54,517 nucleotides of DNA, taken from contig JAEOTF010000261.1 of assembly GCA_016840025.1 (NCBI GenBank), positions 1-54,517 on the forward strand. The letters run 5' to 3'. The notes below the pieces were generated by a model, which searched no databases, had not been told where the DNA came from, and saw only the letters and a list, made by a program, of their open reading frames with translations. This DNA is from Candidatus Hodarchaeota archaeon. Its GTDB lineage: Archaea; Asgardarchaeota; Heimdallarchaeia; Hodarchaeales; YT1-039. Of the stretch, positions 52,231 through 54,517 are shown piece by piece; the stretch's first letter is position 1; the number at the start of each line of letters is the position of its first letter. Position numbers and translations under genes: made by a program.

Positions 52231-52668
52231 ATGAAAGTTAAACAAAGCATCACATGTGACGGAATAATGTTAGATAAAGGAAATAGCGCTGTTCTTCTTA
52301 TCCGACGTGGCCATTCTCCTTTTCAAGACCAATGGGCTTTACCCGGCGGCTATGTTGACGAAAATGAAAGAGTCGAACAAACTCTTATTCGTGAAATGAA
52401 AGAAGAAACAAGTTTAGATGTAATTCCAAAATTTATCCTTGGTGTTTATTCTGATCCGCAGCGTGATCCCAGAGGACACATTATAAGTGTAGTTTTCATA
52501 TGTGAATGGCAGGGTAACCTTCAAGCTGGAGATGATGCAAGAAACATCCGATTTTTCCCGTTGTCAGACATTACTGAATTAAATCTAGCTTTTGATCATA
52601 ATAAAATTATTACTGACCTTATCAAATGGCTCCAAGACCCCAAGACGACATATTGGTCAGAAAGATAG
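52231..52668 (+). CDS. Nudix hydrolase (ADP-ribose pyrophosphatase-like)
   Basis: A 145-residue Nudix protein. The box GGYVDENERVEQTLIREMKE then ETSL fits GX5EX7REUXEEXGU, with Thr-Ser in place of the last Gly. YSDPQRDPRGHIISVVF is typical of ADP-ribose/NADH-type Nudix enzymes. It would hydrolyse a nucleoside diphosphate derivative. GGAGGT lies about 11 bases before the ATG. It follows the helicase by 93 bases and may be transcribed with it. Confidence 0.92.
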   Translation: MKVKQSITCDGIMLDKGNSAVLLIRRGHSPFQDQWALPGGYVDENERVEQTLIREMKEETSLDVIPKFILGVYSDPQRDPRGHIISVVFICEWQGNLQAGDDARNIRFFPLSDITELNLAFDHNKIITDLIKWLQDPKTTYWSER

Positions 52669-52693
52669 TAATCAAGCTTGATTATGCTTTTTT

Positions 52694-52876
52694 TCAATTC
52701 TCTTCTTCTATAAATTTCTCTTTGGATGCTTTTTTCCGATAACGTATAATAGGAATTGTCGTAAATATGAGAATCACTGAAAGTAATGTAAACCCTGGCA
52801 TATTATTCATCTTCTGGCTAAATAATTTGTCTTTGTGTAGAATTCTTTTAGAAATAATAAAAATGCTTCGTATCAA
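52694..52876 (-). pseudogene. Orphan C-terminal anchor fragment (PGF-type tail)
   Basis: A short TTG-openable frame bounded upstream by a stop at 52880-52882. It reads NNMPGFTLLSVILIFTTIPI then IRYRKK and an acidic end, i.e. the sorting/anchor tail of a surface protein with no ectodomain. It lies just past the end of the clostripain-like gene in the same direction, so it is likely the remnant of a second anchored protein. A tiny real membrane protein cannot be excluded. Nothing else was recognised in the 306-base gap it occupies. Confidence 0.35.
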
Positions 52877-52974
52877 TAATTAATAATTATTCATTACCTT
52901 TGTTTACCGATTAGAATAAGTATTAAGCTAATTCTTATAAATATTCCATCCAATTAAGAACCCCCGAGTTTAAT

Positions 52975-54517
52975 CTAGTGAGTTTTATTTCGTTTTTTTA
53001 ATCGGATAAAGCCTGTAACTGCTATGAGAACGCCAAAACCAATACCAAATTCAAACCCTGAAATAAGTTCTGTGCTTGTTTTCCTAGGTCCTTCTTTAAT
53101 ATCAATTAATAGTGAATATTCCGCATTACCTAACCACTCACCATACGGGTATGCTAATATGCACATATAATGCCAACCTGTTTTTTCAACAATGTATTCC
53201 ATTTCATCAGGATATTTCACATCAGTAGCTTGAGCTATAACATCAAGATAACCTTCTGAATCGGGGAAAAAGAGATAAAGATCAAAATCTGATCTATTTT
53301 TTGGTCCAGAGAGAGAAAAAAAGATAACATCTTCTTCCCAAATGTATAGAGAATACCAAATTTCACCACCATCAGGGTAACCATCTTCATTAAAGTCCAA
53401 TGATTCCCCAGGACCTGGAAGAGCCCCAATAATGAGCTCTTCAGATGAAAGCTCGATAGCATCATTAGGATTAGCACCGCCATTGTATGAGCCACCTGTA
53501 CCCAATTTTAGAGTTAGTACGAATGGTTTATCGCCGGTATGTAGTGCTACTAAAATAAGATACTTGCCTGAAATAGGTGCAATAACTCCAGGAGTCTCAT
53601 CTGGATAAGAAGTTCCATTTGCATAGTCTAATAGTTCATAATCAGTATCATACAAAAATACATCATAATCTGTACTTGATGGTGCGGTAATAGAAATAGT
53701 AATTAATGTTCCTTCTGCAATCTGAGTTTTATACCACATTGTCGAGCTATAAGTACCCCATTCTCCCCCGGGTAATGGAAGATTGCCCGTTGTATTTCCT
53801 GCATAGAATGTTATCGCTGTAGAAGGATCCGAGCCATCATTTAATGGTAAACCACTACTATAATAATAGGAGAAGAGAAAATCATCCCATTTAGTATCTG
53901 TTGTAAAATCTAAAACTGTTCTATAAGACGCTAGAAACTTACCACTTGTTGTTGGGAAATAAATCGCTAAACCATGAGTATCAGCATGTTGTGTTAGGTG
54001 AGTTTCAGCAATAACTGCATCTGTGATAGCATTCATGACCGAATAACAATATGCTTTGACTGTGTCGTTTGTTGTTAATGAATATAATTCTTCAACAAAA
54101 TCATAGAGATCTATTTGTTCTGAATATTCAAATTCTTCGGTAACAGCTCTTGCTGAAGCGATATGATTTCCAAAAGTTGCAATCTCATCTATAAGAGATT
54201 GAGCTAAAGTATCTAGACTAGTAGCAATAGCCGTAACTTCACTACAATCAATTGCAGAAAGAGTGATCTTATAATCAGGATAATTAGCAGACCCACCTAC
54301 TGTGTATGAAGCTTCATATTCTGTTACTATTCTCTTTGCAAACGTTGTAACCGGCATAGAGGGATTCACCGAGAGAGCGTTTAGAATATCATCATAAGGC
54401 CAACCATCACTGGGTTCATATTCCTCAGAAAATACAATTACATCAACTAAATCCCTGAAGTCATATGCAACTTCTATTAAACCCATCAAACATGCATCCA
54501 TGCCAAGTAGATCGATA
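52975..54517 (-). CDS. Clostripain-like (C11) surface protease, N-terminus beyond window
   Basis: The visible 513 residues open with IDLLGMDACLMGLIEVAYDF, where the DACLMG Cys is the C11 (clostripain) nucleophile; the catalytic His lies outside the window. VFSEEYEPSDGWPYDDIL is typical of the family. Two PPC-like beta domains follow (about 225-345 and 350-475), then a C-terminal helix (FGIGFGVLIAVTGFI) and a RLKKRNKTH tail, so the protease is tethered to the outer surface. It cleaves after basic residues if like clostripain. The reading frame is open to the right edge, so the ATG at 54501 is internal. Confidence 0.88.
   Translation of the reverse strand, partial: IDLLGMDACLMGLIEVAYDFRDLVDVIVFSEEYEPSDGWPYDDILNALSVNPSMPVTTFAKRIVTEYEASYTVGGSANYPDYKITLSAIDCSEVTAIATSLDTLAQSLIDEIATFGNHIASARAVTEEFEYSEQIDLYDFVEELYSLTTNDTVKAYCYSVMNAITDAVIAETHLTQHADTHGLAIYFPTTSGKFLASYRTVLDFTTDTKWDDFLFSYYYSSGLPLNDGSDPSTAITFYAGNTTGNLPLPGGEWGTYSSTMWYKTQIAEGTLITISITAPSSTDYDVFLYDTDYELLDYANGTSYPDETPGVIAPISGKYLILVALHTGDKPFVLTLKLGTGGSYNGGANPNDAIELSSEELIIGALPGPGESLDFNEDGYPDGGEIWYSLYIWEEDVIFFSLSGPKNRSDFDLYLFFPDSEGYLDVIAQATDVKYPDEMEYIVEKTGWHYMCILAYPYGEWLGNAEYSLLIDIKEGPRKTSTELISGFEFGIGFGVLIAVTGFIRLKKRNKTH

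Overview
The window looks like a piece of an Asgard (Promethearchaeota) archaeal chromosome. It is AT-rich (by eye about one third G+C) and most genes start with ATG, GTG or TTG behind purine-rich ribosome-binding sites. It mixes archaeal metabolism (a beta-RFAP-synthase-like GHMP protein, an F420/LLM-type oxidoreductase, a thiolase/DUF35 pair, a DUF5814-type helicase) with eukaryote-like parts: two divergent actin-family ATPases, a Ras/Rab-type GTPase, a Rag/Gtr-like GTPase and three proteins with possible longin/roadblock-type folds. The Asgard assignment is inferred from this combination. No rRNA, tRNA or CRISPR array was recognised.

Layout. 1-3.8 kb: a cut-off Fcy1-like cytosine deaminase, an ACT-domain protein, a very cysteine-rich zinc-ribbon/RDD protein, and a thiolase-DUF35 pair whose thiolase lacks the usual nucleophilic cysteine. 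4.0-8.9 kb: a small membrane protein, then the most interesting region. This is a one-strand cassette of an actin-family ATPase, a 149-aa protein with a possible ribbon-helix-helix-like segment plus coiled coil, a 146-aa unknown, a second actin-family ATPase, and a 182-aa longin-like unknown. Inverted repeats lie upstream of both actin genes. 8.9-18.2 kb: an aldehyde-dehydrogenase-type enzyme, the Rab-like GTPase, an LLM oxidoreductase, an anchored metzincin-like protease, a multi-pass membrane protein with a longin-like tail followed by a membrane-protein gene carrying a 7-bp tandem duplication, threonine aldolase and an O-methyltransferase.

18.5-27.3 kb: two overlapping paralogous anchored surface proteins, a CDF-type transporter fused to winged-helix domains at both ends, an AAA ATPase with a C-terminal winged helix, the Rag-like GTPase, then a run of gene debris (M24 peptidase remnant, short P-loop-like fragment), a beta-helix surface protein, and a PlsC-type acyltransferase split by a frameshift. 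27.5-40.1 kb: a solitary DNA adenine methyltransferase, two tandem membrane-anchored oligopeptide-binding proteins without permeases, the GHMP protein, a histidine phosphatase, a longin-like protein, a flavin reductase and a large anchored M14 carboxypeptidase.

40.1-54.5 kb: a 603-bp intergenic region with a G-rich tract and a strong hairpin, a DUF2085/unknown pair, a second beta-helix protein with 81-bp calcium-loop repeats, a duplicated alpha/beta hydrolase (one copy only a remnant) flanking a methyltransferase, cysteinyl-tRNA synthetase, a zinc-finger/coiled-coil protein divergent from a Ski2-like helicase, a Nudix hydrolase and a cut-off clostripain-like (C11) surface protease.

The best candidate for an undescribed system is the two-actin cassette. 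An actin-family ATPase followed by a small protein with a possible DNA-binding segment and a coiled coil, behind repeated sites, resembles the logic of actin-based DNA segregation (ParM-ParR-parC) or of crenactin with its arcadins. This is a hypothesis from gene order and motifs only. Several genes are broken by one-base homopolymer changes or a short duplication, so real decay and assembly error both need considering.
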